Positions 35,791-44,510 of a stretch of DNA of 64,000 nucleotides are shown here, one piece after another. The stretch's first letter is position 1. Each line of letters begins with the position of its first letter. The notes under the pieces are model-generated. The model was not told the DNA's origin, searched no databases, and saw nothing but the letters and a program-made list of their open reading frames with translations. Source of the stretch: Flavobacteriales bacterium 34_180_T64 (GTDB lineage Bacteria > Bacteroidota > Bacteroidia > Flavobacteriales > Flavobacteriaceae); the NCBI GenBank assembly GCA_002162765.1, contig MAAR01000005.1:140528-204527 (forward strand), read 5' to 3'. Both the position numbers and the translations under genes were made by a program.

Positions 35791-35835
35791 TATGCATAAA
35801 AACATATGTCATGCATACTTATGAAAATATGCATA
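35791..35835. promoter_or_regulatory. Three ATGCAT palindromes upstream of the HTH gene
   Basis: ATGCAT occurs at 35792, 35811 and 35829, spaced 19 and 18 bases, two of them within TATGCATA. The set lies between the HTH gene and the 310-residue gene, where operators or recombinase/excisionase sites are expected. Confidence 0.4.
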
Positions 35836-35846
35836 AACTTTAACTT

Positions 35847-36779
35847 TTAGGGAGCGGTAGATTTTATAAATTCAATAGTTTTTCTTATTTCTAATTGTTC
35901 GTTCAAAGATGTTTTATTCTTGGATCTGGAAATTGTAGATTGGGAAAAAGGCGTTTCATTGTTACTTAAAAACAATTTTGATTTTCCAATATTAGTTTGA
36001 GATAATTTACTAAATATGTTTTTTTGAAGTGAAAAAAGCCAATAGGCTGCTTTTTGATTGCTACAAAAAAAGTAAATTTTAGAAGAATGTTCACTTGGAT
36101 CTAATAGAAAAACATCACAAAAATCTTCTAGACTTGTTTTGTTTTCATCAATAAAATAGTCGGTGAAATGATTATAGTTTTTTATAAAGGTCTCTTTATA
36201 TTGTTCCTTAATTTTAAAATTTACATTAAAACTCTTTTCAATAGTTTGATTGTTAGTCTCTTCTAGTTCATCGTTCTTGAGTTTAACCAATTTCTTTAGT
36301 AGAGGAGTGTCATCTATTGTTTGATTATACCTAGCAATTTCAAATTCATTAAATTGGTTTAATTGATACTTTTTGTCATAATGCTCATAATTATCTCTGT
36401 AGGTATCTATTAAGTCCTCGTAAGCCTCTAACGTAGCAAAATCAATTAGAAACTGCTTGGAATCATACCCTTTTTTAAGGCCTTTTAGTTCTTTAAATGC
36501 AGGAAGTAGCTTTTGAGGGATTATTATGTAGTGATCTTCTGGTTTGTAGTTTGCTTTTTCCTTAATAAATAAATTTCTTAAATCAATAAAGATATTTTCA
36601 TTACAAAACAAATTGTTTCTGTAGCTACCTATTTCATTTACTGTGTTTATATGGGCACTATTAAATATTAGGTATTGGTTCTTATAATTAATTAATAATT
36701 CTTTGATTTTATTAGTCCCTTTTTTCCATTCTTCTTTATAGGTCTTTTGATAGAGAGCAATATTCTTGTCGTTTTTCAT
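35847..36779 (-). CDS. Uncharacterised protein next to the integrase of element 1
   Basis: A 310-residue, lysine- and asparagine-rich, mostly helical protein with no recognised domain. Its place, directly after the integrase (9 bases) and before the HTH gene, matches that of the 263-residue protein beside the second integrase at 59,736. Bacteroidota elements often carry an RteC-like or related regulator here, but I cannot confirm homology. The short spacing suggests one integrase-plus-regulator transcript. Confidence 0.55.
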   Translation of the reverse strand: MKNDKNIALYQKTYKEEWKKGTNKIKELLINYKNQYLIFNSAHINTVNEIGSYRNNLFCNENIFIDLRNLFIKEKANYKPEDHYIIIPQKLLPAFKELKGLKKGYDSKQFLIDFATLEAYEDLIDTYRDNYEHYDKKYQLNQFNEFEIARYNQTIDDTPLLKKLVKLKNDELEETNNQTIEKSFNVNFKIKEQYKETFIKNYNHFTDYFIDENKTSLEDFCDVFLLDPSEHSSKIYFFCSNQKAAYWLFSLQKNIFSKLSQTNIGKSKLFLSNNETPFSQSTISRSKNKTSLNEQLEIRKTIEFIKSTAP

Positions 36780-36788
36780 TAAATGTAT

Positions 36789-37868
36789 TTAGAAATTTAA
36801 ATCTGGGAGATTATCTACAGCATCGTCTTTTAGATTGTCAATGTAGTTTAAGTATTTTATTGTATTTCTTGTATTGGTATGGCCTAAAGCATCGGCAACA
36901 GTTTTAAGATTCGCTCCATATTGTAAGAGTTGGGTTGCAAAAGTGTGTCTTGCGCAATAGAATGTAATATGTTTGTCAATTTTAGCTCTTTTTACCCAAT
37001 TAGTTAGACATTTATTAATCCCGTTATCAGAAATTATGGTGCCCTTCTCTGAAGTCATATTAAAAATTAAATCGGATGGCTTCTTTTTCATGCCAATTAG
37101 GCTTAATAGGCTTTCTTTGAGTTTGATTTCTACTTTTTGGTTTGTTTTTTCTCGCCTGGTAGAAAGTCTATCATTTTTGATGTTTGACCATTTAAGTTTT
37201 TTAATTTCTGCATACCCTAGGCCTGTAAAGCAAGCAAATAAAAATGCTTTTTTTAATTCATCATTTCCACACTTAGTATTTGCTAATAGTTGTAATTCTT
37301 CTGAGGTTAAAACTTGTTTTCTAAGTTCATCGCCATTAGTCTTTCGTTGAAACTTGATGTTTTTAGTTGGATTTTCACGAATTAACCCTTTTACTTCAGC
37401 ATCTTTTATGATTTTTTTAAACCTCGTAAAATAATTATGCGGTGACTCACCAGTTAATCCAGATTGATCATTTAAGTAATCTTTGTAACCGTTCATTATT
37501 GAAGGACTTAAATCAGCCAATTTTAGTTTAGGATTATTTAAGTAAGCTTTAAAATGATTCAGCGTAGCTTTAATCATTCGTAAATCCTTTTTAGTATAAC
37601 TATCTACAAAAGAATCAGCAAAATCAAAAAAATTAATATTTCTTAAATGTTTGGGAAGATAATTAGTGTTTTGAGTTAAGTATTCTAACTCTCTATTCGA
37701 TCGAATTAAGGTAGCAATATTTTTCTTTTCCGCTTTAACTGTTTTGGTATCGCTTGGATCAATTTTAATGTCTAGAAATTCGTAAGATCTCTCTCCATTA
37801 ATATAAATATCTAAATAATACTTGATAGCTCCTTTGGCTAATTTCTTTTCTCTAAGTTTTATGCTCAT
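36789..37868 (-). CDS. Tyrosine recombinase (integrase) of element 1
   Basis: From the ATG at 37868 (MSIKLREKKLAKGAIKYYLDIY) the protein has 359 residues. It has an Arm-binding N-terminus, an SAM-like core-binding domain ('NYFTRFKKIIKDAEVKGLIRENPTKNI') and a C-terminal catalytic domain. The second box is complete: 'ITFYCARHTFATQLLQYGANLKTVADALGHTNTRNTIKYLNY' gives H-x-x-R-like, His and the nucleophilic Tyr. The first box reads CFTGLGYAEIKKL, with Gly where classical recombinases have Arg, as in some Bacteroidota integrases. It lies 140 bases from att copy 2 and reads into the element, as expected for its integrase. Confidence 0.9.
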   Translation of the reverse strand: MSIKLREKKLAKGAIKYYLDIYINGERSYEFLDIKIDPSDTKTVKAEKKNIATLIRSNRELEYLTQNTNYLPKHLRNINFFDFADSFVDSYTKKDLRMIKATLNHFKAYLNNPKLKLADLSPSIMNGYKDYLNDQSGLTGESPHNYFTRFKKIIKDAEVKGLIRENPTKNIKFQRKTNGDELRKQVLTSEELQLLANTKCGNDELKKAFLFACFTGLGYAEIKKLKWSNIKNDRLSTRREKTNQKVEIKLKESLLSLIGMKKKPSDLIFNMTSEKGTIISDNGINKCLTNWVKRAKIDKHITFYCARHTFATQLLQYGANLKTVADALGHTNTRNTIKYLNYIDNLKDDAVDNLPDLNF

Positions 37869-38007
37869 AAAATCAGTAACAAACTGGTAACAAAAATAAG
37901 TAAAAATAGTGTAAGAAAAGGAAAACAAGAAAATTTAGTTGCTCTTGAATCTATTGGTATATCTGCTTTTAGTTGGTTGGTGTTTTCTTTTTGTTTTTAA
38001 AAAAGTA

Positions 38008-38021
38008 CCCACCTTGAGTAC
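38008..38021 (+). repeat. att site copy 2 (junction between the two elements)
   Basis: The same cccaccttgagtac as in the tRNA-Leu 3' end. It lies between the integrase of element 1 and the cargo of element 2 and is preceded by GTA (gtacccaccttgagtac). Confidence 0.85.
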
Positions 38022-38026
38022 AGATA

Positions 38027-38065
38027 AAATCCGTAATGTCCTATTAATTAAGATGTTGCGGATTT
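38027..38065 (+). terminator. Hairpin following att copy 2
   Basis: Arms aaatccgtaa (38027-38036) and ttgcggattt (38056-38065), one wobble pair, then a moderately T-rich run. It starts six bases after the att core, as the hairpins do at the other two copies. Confidence 0.6.
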
Positions 38066-38245
38066 GTCATTTTAATTTTTGTACGATTTATGTATTGCTA
38101 TGGAGCTTTCTCCTCAAAAATTTCATTGCACAGACAACAAAGAAGTCTCTTCAAATTTAACGAATTAATTCAAACTATCTCAAAAAAACAGGCCCCCTAC
38201 ATGCTTTCGCGTTCCCCATATAGACGTATAATTTGAATTAAAACA

Positions 38246-38261
38246 GTATATACGTATATAC
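38246..38261. repeat. 16-bp palindrome GTATATACGTATATAC
   Basis: A perfect palindrome 13 bases from the stop of the SNF2-helicase gene. A related 16-bp palindrome (AGCGTATATATACGCT) lies at 57880-57895, so the two bracket the cargo of element 2. Role unknown; the rest of 38066-38273 has no gene. Confidence 0.4.
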
Positions 38262-38273
38262 ATCAATAAAAAT

Positions 38274-41087
38274 TTAATGATTAATTCCTTTATACACCCT
38301 TAAATTGAATGTTAAGTTATTTACTATAGACAATGGTAGAGGAATGCGTTCACTCATTTGATCTGCATTCATTACGTCCGTTTTAAATTTTTCCCCCATT
38401 ACTACTTTAAACCATCGTTCTCGATCCATTACAACACGATACATTTTCTCGTCTTGCGTTTCGGATATAAATGGCAAATACACATTTACAGATTTACCTA
38501 ACTTTTCTCCTTTGCTTCCAATTCGATCCACTCTGCCTGTACGCTGTTCTAAGGTTGATGGGTTCCAACATAAATCATGATGGATAACATACCGGCAATT
38601 TAAATGCAAATCTACCCCTTCGGCCATTACACTGCTTGCAATCAAAACTTCTGGGAAAAATGGTGTATTGAAGGTTAGCATCAATGTTTGTCTTGCATCT
38701 TGCTTTGTTGCACCATTAACTAATCGAACATTAGGTACTAAACGGATTCTCTCTTCCTCTGAATCTTCTCCTCCAATATATCCTGATTGCACACGATCTA
38801 GTGCATCTAAAAACTCTTGGCGATCATTTTCATTACATTGTTTAGCCTGAAAATGAACAAATCGAGTTATCATTTCTTCCAGTGATTCACCTGTTGAGCC
38901 TTTCGCTCTCAAAGCACGTCGCATTGTATCTTCATTGAATTTCTTCTGACCAATTGGGAAATAACGCACTAAAAAAGAGGGTGTTCTTAAATACCGATAT
39001 ATTGCATCACTAATTGTTTTCCATTGTGTTTTACTTATTTCAGGATACTCAATTAAGATAGCATTGAGACGTTCATCAAAAACTTCACGTAAATTGTTTT
39101 CTTTATAGAAACGCTGACCTATTTTATCTAATTGCTCTGCAACTTCTGCCTTTCGAATTCCTAATTTTTTTGCTCCAATTTGTAAAATGCGACTATTCAT
39201 AGCCTTTGATATATATGCCCTTAATGCTTTACCTGTTTGTACATAATGACAGAAAACTAATACTTTCTCTCCATTCTCCCATAAGTCCATTACACGTTGA
39301 ATTGTTGCATTTATTTTTGGGTGGCTATTATGATTATTCATTCCATCTGCTACATATTTAAATAGATTATTAACGTGCCAGTCATCTTGATAATTAATTG
39401 ATTCTACTGCATCATCGTCATGATCCAATAGTTCTGAAAGATCAGCATTACGTGTTCGCATAAAAGCTTCATAACTTGATGCTAATCCTTCTGCAAAAAC
39501 TGGTCGCTTTTCTCTTTCGCGAATTGAATGTCGTGCAGCTAAAAGAAATGGTAACAAAGCGGGACCATCTATAGACAATCCACTATTCTCTAATTCATCT
39601 GGGTACTCTAGTTCTTTTAATATTTGATCGCCTCTCCATCTCAGTCTACGTTTGATAGTCTCACCTCTATACTCAAATTCTCGGTCTTTAATGTGACGAA
39701 TAACGTATTTTCTTAGGTCTTTTTCTGTCTGGGACATAACAATCTGACATCTTTCTATAGCTTTTATTGCATTATTTTGACCTAATGTTAGGTTTTCCGT
39801 TTTCATTAATTCTTCCCACCAAGTATTCTCATCAATATAATATTGGCCATCAACAAAGCGATCTATATCTTTCATTTGACCCCAAACTTGATCTAATCTT
39901 GTAGATTGAATTTGCGAATCATCCAATGATTTTCTTAGTTGTTCTAGAGACTTTGTGTATTTTTTAATTCCACCAGTTGGTGATTTTTCTCCATTCCAAT
40001 TGATTCCTTTGAAACGTTTCAACACCTCACACAATTCATGATGTCCCAATTGAAAGGGAGTGGCCGTTAAGAATAGCATGCGATCGAAAACACCTGCTAA
40101 TTGCCCTTCCGAAATTGCTATTGTGTCATCTTTAGATTCTGCTGTACTAAATAAAGATGCTAAACGTGTTCGTGCATTTTTGAGATGATGTGCTTCATCT
40201 AAGATCAATAAAGGAAGTTGATATGGAATGTTTTGTGAACAGATATTCCAGACATCCTTTGCTTTTTTATTAAGTAAGTTTCTTACTTCTCTGATACGCT
40301 GATCCATATATTTGGATTTACGCTTTGGCACTTGATTAATAGCTTCTAAAACTTCATTGAATTGATGTGTATCCATCTTATTGTACAATGCATCATATAT
40401 TGCTTCTGGTATTGGATCGTCATCTGTTGATGCGTTATTATCATTTTCTGGATCAATACCAGACTTAAGTAAAATCTTTAACCATTTTTTTGCATCTGCA
40501 ACAAGTAATTTATCCCAAATGTCAGGATCTATTTTCTCGGCAAAGCCTAAATAAAGTAAATTGGATAAAATCTTTTTCAGCGCTTTTTTAGTTTCTCCCA
40601 TATTATGGCGACGATACATAGCTCGCTGAATAATTGCAAGTTTTACCCACCCATCAGTCAAGGACCTTGTAAGCGATCCGTGTGTTAAGAATATAATTTG
40701 TTTTCGACGTTCAATAGGATCGTCTAAATATTTTAAAAACTGTACGGCATTCTTAGCTACACCGTATTGAATATTATCAGATAAATTAGCAGGCAAACAA
40801 AAATCCTTGAAACGCTGGAAATCTCGCGGCCATTTCTTTGATAAATTTGTAGGAATCATTATTACCACAGGAAGCTGATCTTTATTTTCAATAGCAATTG
40901 AAACCGCAACCGCTAGAGCTACAAATGTCTTGCCCATGCCAACCTCATCAGCCAATACCAAACCTGGATATTTCTCTAATTTTCTAAAAATTTCCTTAGC
41001 CGTAACCATTTGGCGTTTAGCATCTGACTCACTGATGTGTTCCTTAACGTGTAGATTGATATGTGGGTCTAAAGTATACTTATACAT
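38274..41087 (-). CDS. SNF2-type DEAH helicase of a putative defence trio
   Basis: A 937-residue superfamily 2 helicase. Motif I is ADEVGMGKT (46-54), motif II LILDEAHHLKNARTRL, motif III FLTATPFQLGHHEL. The second RecA domain has KVLVFCHYVQTGKAL, then 'VMAEGVDLHLNCRYVIHHDLCWNPSTLEQRTGRVDRIGSKGE' (motifs V-VI), a RapA/DrmD-like arrangement. No nuclease domain is seen in the chain. It is third in a minus-strand operon; the preceding PLD gene overlaps its start by 8 bases. SNF2 helicases with PLD proteins occur in DISARM (drmD, drmC), but the other DISARM genes are absent, so this is probably another system. Confidence 0.8.
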   Translation of the reverse strand: MYKYTLDPHINLHVKEHISESDAKRQMVTAKEIFRKLEKYPGLVLADEVGMGKTFVALAVAVSIAIENKDQLPVVIMIPTNLSKKWPRDFQRFKDFCLPANLSDNIQYGVAKNAVQFLKYLDDPIERRKQIIFLTHGSLTRSLTDGWVKLAIIQRAMYRRHNMGETKKALKKILSNLLYLGFAEKIDPDIWDKLLVADAKKWLKILLKSGIDPENDNNASTDDDPIPEAIYDALYNKMDTHQFNEVLEAINQVPKRKSKYMDQRIREVRNLLNKKAKDVWNICSQNIPYQLPLLILDEAHHLKNARTRLASLFSTAESKDDTIAISEGQLAGVFDRMLFLTATPFQLGHHELCEVLKRFKGINWNGEKSPTGGIKKYTKSLEQLRKSLDDSQIQSTRLDQVWGQMKDIDRFVDGQYYIDENTWWEELMKTENLTLGQNNAIKAIERCQIVMSQTEKDLRKYVIRHIKDREFEYRGETIKRRLRWRGDQILKELEYPDELENSGLSIDGPALLPFLLAARHSIREREKRPVFAEGLASSYEAFMRTRNADLSELLDHDDDAVESINYQDDWHVNNLFKYVADGMNNHNSHPKINATIQRVMDLWENGEKVLVFCHYVQTGKALRAYISKAMNSRILQIGAKKLGIRKAEVAEQLDKIGQRFYKENNLREVFDERLNAILIEYPEISKTQWKTISDAIYRYLRTPSFLVRYFPIGQKKFNEDTMRRALRAKGSTGESLEEMITRFVHFQAKQCNENDRQEFLDALDRVQSGYIGGEDSEEERIRLVPNVRLVNGATKQDARQTLMLTFNTPFFPEVLIASSVMAEGVDLHLNCRYVIHHDLCWNPSTLEQRTGRVDRIGSKGEKLGKSVNVYLPFISETQDEKMYRVVMDRERWFKVVMGEKFKTDVMNADQMSERIPLPLSIVNNLTFNLRVYKGINH

Positions 41088-43131
41088 TATTCAATGCTTT
41101 TTTGAAGGCATCTGCCGTATATTCTTGAATCATTCGATTTTTATTTTCTATTTTGCGTGCTCTTTTAACTATACTTTGAATTAACTTTTTAAGTTCTTTT
41201 TGAACAATCCCTGGATTTATGCAACCGTTACTTTGAACTACTTTTAAACTAGATAGCTCAATGGCTAACTCGGCGAGAAGAAATAACTTTTCTTCTTCTG
41301 ATTTCGCTTCTTTCATGATTGCTTTTGATAATGTCATTACACCAACTGGACCATTCAATCTCCATTGGAGGGTAGCATTTGTATAGTAAGGTCTTTCTAA
41401 TTGCGTTTTTAAGACTGAGAAAGCGTAGGATATACGGCGTGTTCTCCTTAATAAAAACCCCGAAACATCTACACGATCATGTGGATTAATTAACTCTTTT
41501 ATTACCAGCTCTGGAGTATCATTATTTTTTTTTAACCATTTGCGTAAAGCGTGATGTAATGGTTTATTGGTTGCCAACAACTGGATTAATATTTCTAATT
41601 CTAGATCACCTAATTCATCAGGGACTGGCAGAACACTTGTATCTTCTGCAATAATTGCCCACCTGTATTCCTCTTGGTCCTCACCCACCACTTTTAAATC
41701 ACTAGGCAAATATGTATGATGCCATTCAATTTTTACCCTGTATGGTTCACTATTTACTATCCATACCGAAGAACTATATAAAATGTTATTCCCTTCATCA
41801 TATATGTGCCATTCTTTACTTTCTGAATGTGTTTTATCAAATATCAACTCTATGAAAAAACGATCACCTTCATTCTTATAAACAGCTGTATTAAAAAATA
41901 GAGGCAAACTCTTGATATCATCACTAAAGCGTTCATCAATGTTTATAAGTTCCATACAAAAATTCGGACGTTTGCTTAACCTATTCGACTGTGGAAAGCT
42001 TCCCTTCAAGCCATTATATTCTTTTTTGTTTTTAGCTTTGTTGATAATATATAGAATGTTTGCTTCGAAGTTGGGTCTTTTTGAAATACCTAAACCGTTT
42101 GTGGTAAAATTACTTGATCCAATACAGTAATAGACGTACTCTAATGATTCTAGCCAAATACATTTTAGGTGTAGAGAGCGATGTACTTTTCTTCCCTTTT
42201 CATCTTTATCTGTTTCAGGTATCTCTCTGAAATTGATGTTTTTAACTCCGTTTGCTTTCGCTTCTGTCAATAAACTTTCTGGGCCATAGAAAAGGCGCCT
42301 CATATCCTCTGGTTCCTCTTCAGTTCTTCCGTACCATGTAAGGTAGGGTTTTTCTGTTTTACCAATTATCTTACACAAGCTTTTCACCGCTGGATTAGCA
42401 TCACCAGGAGCAACATAAAATGGGCTTACCACATTGGCTTGGTTAACAAAGCTCCTCTTACGTACAATTTCACTATTAATTTGGCTTAGTAAAGGGCGCT
42501 CTCCCAACCCTGTTAATAACACTTTTCTTTCTATCCCTTTCGGATAACGTAACCTTGGCCAATCTATAGTCAAGGTAGGCAATCTGTCTACAAATTTAAG
42601 CGCTCTTACAACTCCTGGATTAGAAGAATTTAACTGATTGAGCATTAGCCTTAAAGACCCAGTTACTTTGTTTAAGGCTTTTTCATCAATCCCTTCTTTT
42701 TCGTTAAAATCAAAAATCCCGACTACTTCTCTATTTTGGCGATAACCATTTTCCGTTAAGTTACATGACCCTATGAGTATTCGGATATGTCCAGCCCATA
42801 CCAATATGCCAATCTTGGAGTGCAACAAATTGGCACTTCGAAAACTAATTAAATCCCATCGCAAGGATCTCTTTCCTTTACAATGTGCTTCATCAACAAT
42901 GATAGTAATCGGCTCGACTTGAGCGAGTTTTTCTTCACGCTCTATGAGGTATAACGGCCCATCTTCTTTTGGATCTGTATCCATTTGGAGAAAGCGCGAA
43001 AGACACTCTTCTTCAAAGAATTCACTATTAAAAGTGAAAGATGTTGCGATACAAGCTATCGGTTCACCTGCATTTGGAGGTGGTGCCCAATAATTCAATA
43101 ATCTGTTGATATTCGCCTCACTCTTCGCCAT
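41080..43131 (-). CDS. Phospholipase D-like (HKD) nuclease-family protein
   Basis: A 683-residue protein with two HKD half-sites: 'LLHSKIGILVWAGHIRILIGSCNLTENG' (His104, Lys106, Ser122, Asn124) and 'SLHLKCIWLESLEYVYYCIGSSNFTTNG' about 210 residues later. These form one PLD active site capable of phosphodiester cleavage; in defence systems such proteins are DNA or RNA nucleases. The C-terminal ~300 residues have no recognised domain. It overlaps the preceding gene by 14 bases and the helicase gene by 8, so the three products are made together. Confidence 0.8.
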   Translation of the reverse strand: MAKSEANINRLLNYWAPPPNAGEPIACIATSFTFNSEFFEEECLSRFLQMDTDPKEDGPLYLIEREEKLAQVEPITIIVDEAHCKGKRSLRWDLISFRSANLLHSKIGILVWAGHIRILIGSCNLTENGYRQNREVVGIFDFNEKEGIDEKALNKVTGSLRLMLNQLNSSNPGVVRALKFVDRLPTLTIDWPRLRYPKGIERKVLLTGLGERPLLSQINSEIVRKRSFVNQANVVSPFYVAPGDANPAVKSLCKIIGKTEKPYLTWYGRTEEEPEDMRRLFYGPESLLTEAKANGVKNINFREIPETDKDEKGRKVHRSLHLKCIWLESLEYVYYCIGSSNFTTNGLGISKRPNFEANILYIINKAKNKKEYNGLKGSFPQSNRLSKRPNFCMELINIDERFSDDIKSLPLFFNTAVYKNEGDRFFIELIFDKTHSESKEWHIYDEGNNILYSSSVWIVNSEPYRVKIEWHHTYLPSDLKVVGEDQEEYRWAIIAEDTSVLPVPDELGDLELEILIQLLATNKPLHHALRKWLKKNNDTPELVIKELINPHDRVDVSGFLLRRTRRISYAFSVLKTQLERPYYTNATLQWRLNGPVGVMTLSKAIMKEAKSEEEKLFLLAELAIELSSLKVVQSNGCINPGIVQKELKKLIQSIVKRARKIENKNRMIQEYTADAFKKALNNV

Positions 43132-44437
43132 CTTCTACTAATTTTAAATTGACTAAAAAAGACCACAGAGGCTGTGCTCGGTAATTATGTAAAAATTCAT
43201 CCTTCATTTCAGGTTCGCGCTGCATGGTTGTACTCGTATAAATTCGGAAAGTTCCGTCATCAGTTCGTTCGAACCAATTGCGTTTTCCAATTTTACCTTT
43301 AGATCTTTGGATTTTATAATGATGTTCCCACATGGTCATTACCCAATCTTTCGCTGTGTGTTTCGCTTCAAAAGAACCGTAATTACGTATAAAATCATGA
43401 TGTAAGTCATATATAACCAAACCTGTTTCAATTTTAGAAAATACCTTTGGCATTTCTTCCATTGCATTATGAACTGCAGGTAACATTGCCAACTGATCTA
43501 ATGTAGCTTTTCCTGTTTTAGACATTTTGAAAAGACATGCATCAAATGCATCTTGGAATGTTCTTGCAAATCGTTCATAGTACTCAATTACATTAATCAA
43601 TTCTTGAAGTTCACCATTGGCTTGCTTCTTAAGAGCAGCCATAAACACTTTCTCAGAGCGAATTGTTTTCCATGCATTCTGTCCGTTTTCAGCAAGTAAA
43701 AAATCAATCATTTGTCTTCTCAACGGTTGAGTTTCTGAACGCAATGCCCTAAGAATGACTTTTGCCTCTTTTTTTCCTACTTGATTTGGGCGTAGTAAAC
43801 TTGCAAATTCTTGATGGATTTTCCAATACCAACCATTTGCCACTTCCCCTTTCTCCATACTTTGTTGAATCCCTTTTCGAAATCGTTGGACTTTATCCCT
43901 CCAAGGTCCTGAACCTGTATAAACTCCGTTTAAACCTTTTTCCTCTTGTAGTGCTTTTAGTAATTCATCTCCCACCTCCAACATATTGTAATCGTCTGAA
44001 ACCACCCTTATCTCTGTAGATAAGGTACGATAGACTCCATGAAACCCGAATACATTAGGTGTTTTTAAATATCGGCTTGCCCTCAAAGGCAAATTATCTT
44101 GAAAAGCGTCGGTAGCCTTTTGTATACCAGGTAGACCTTGAATTTGATCTGGATCAGATTTGAAATACTTTGAAGTAAATCCTTCTACGATATGCCATTC
44201 AAACACTTGATATGCTGGTGAAAAACCATCAGACGCATAAGTATCGTAAAACGGATAGCATATGTGTGCTCCTAAAGCCATTGCCGTTAAGTACCTTGGA
44301 TGTGACATTCGCTGACGAATACCAGGAGCTAATTTTGTTGCTAAACGATCTGCAATAAGGTATAAACCTAAAGGGTCTAATGAACCGTCACTTGAAGTGA
44401 CAGGGTCATAGGTTGATATTTTAGGAAATTCGAACAT
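43118..44437 (-). CDS. Uncharacterised first protein of the helicase/PLD operon
   Basis: A 439-residue soluble, helical protein. The N-terminus 'SSDGSLDPLGLYLIADRLATKLAPGIRQRMSHPRYLTAMALGAHICYPF' resembles the opening of uncharacterised proteins that accompany helicases in defence islands (a DUF6361-like theme), but I cannot name the family with confidence. No catalytic motif is visible. It leads the operon with the PLD and helicase genes, joined by a 14-base overlap, and may be the target- or infection-sensing component (inference). About 70 bases separate it from the DUF2075 gene upstream. Confidence 0.65.
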   Translation of the reverse strand: MFEFPKISTYDPVTSSDGSLDPLGLYLIADRLATKLAPGIRQRMSHPRYLTAMALGAHICYPFYDTYASDGFSPAYQVFEWHIVEGFTSKYFKSDPDQIQGLPGIQKATDAFQDNLPLRASRYLKTPNVFGFHGVYRTLSTEIRVVSDDYNMLEVGDELLKALQEEKGLNGVYTGSGPWRDKVQRFRKGIQQSMEKGEVANGWYWKIHQEFASLLRPNQVGKKEAKVILRALRSETQPLRRQMIDFLLAENGQNAWKTIRSEKVFMAALKKQANGELQELINVIEYYERFARTFQDAFDACLFKMSKTGKATLDQLAMLPAVHNAMEEMPKVFSKIETGLVIYDLHHDFIRNYGSFEAKHTAKDWVMTMWEHHYKIQRSKGKIGKRNWFERTDDGTFRIYTSTTMQREPEMKDEFLHNYRAQPLWSFLVNLKLVEDGEE

Positions 44438-44510
44438 ATTTTATATTTCATCAAAACTTACTCATTCATAATCATATTAAAAAACCAATCTCTTAGTTCA
44501 TTTAATTCTT

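Noticed and set aside
37939..38160. 73-residue plus-strand ORF spanning att copy 2
   Set aside because: It runs through the att core and its hairpin and is composed mainly of hydrophobic residues from T-rich DNA; a chance frame.
38274..44437. Calling the helicase/PLD trio DISARM
   Set aside because: The defining drmA and drmB genes and a methyltransferase are missing, and the first protein does not look like DUF1998.
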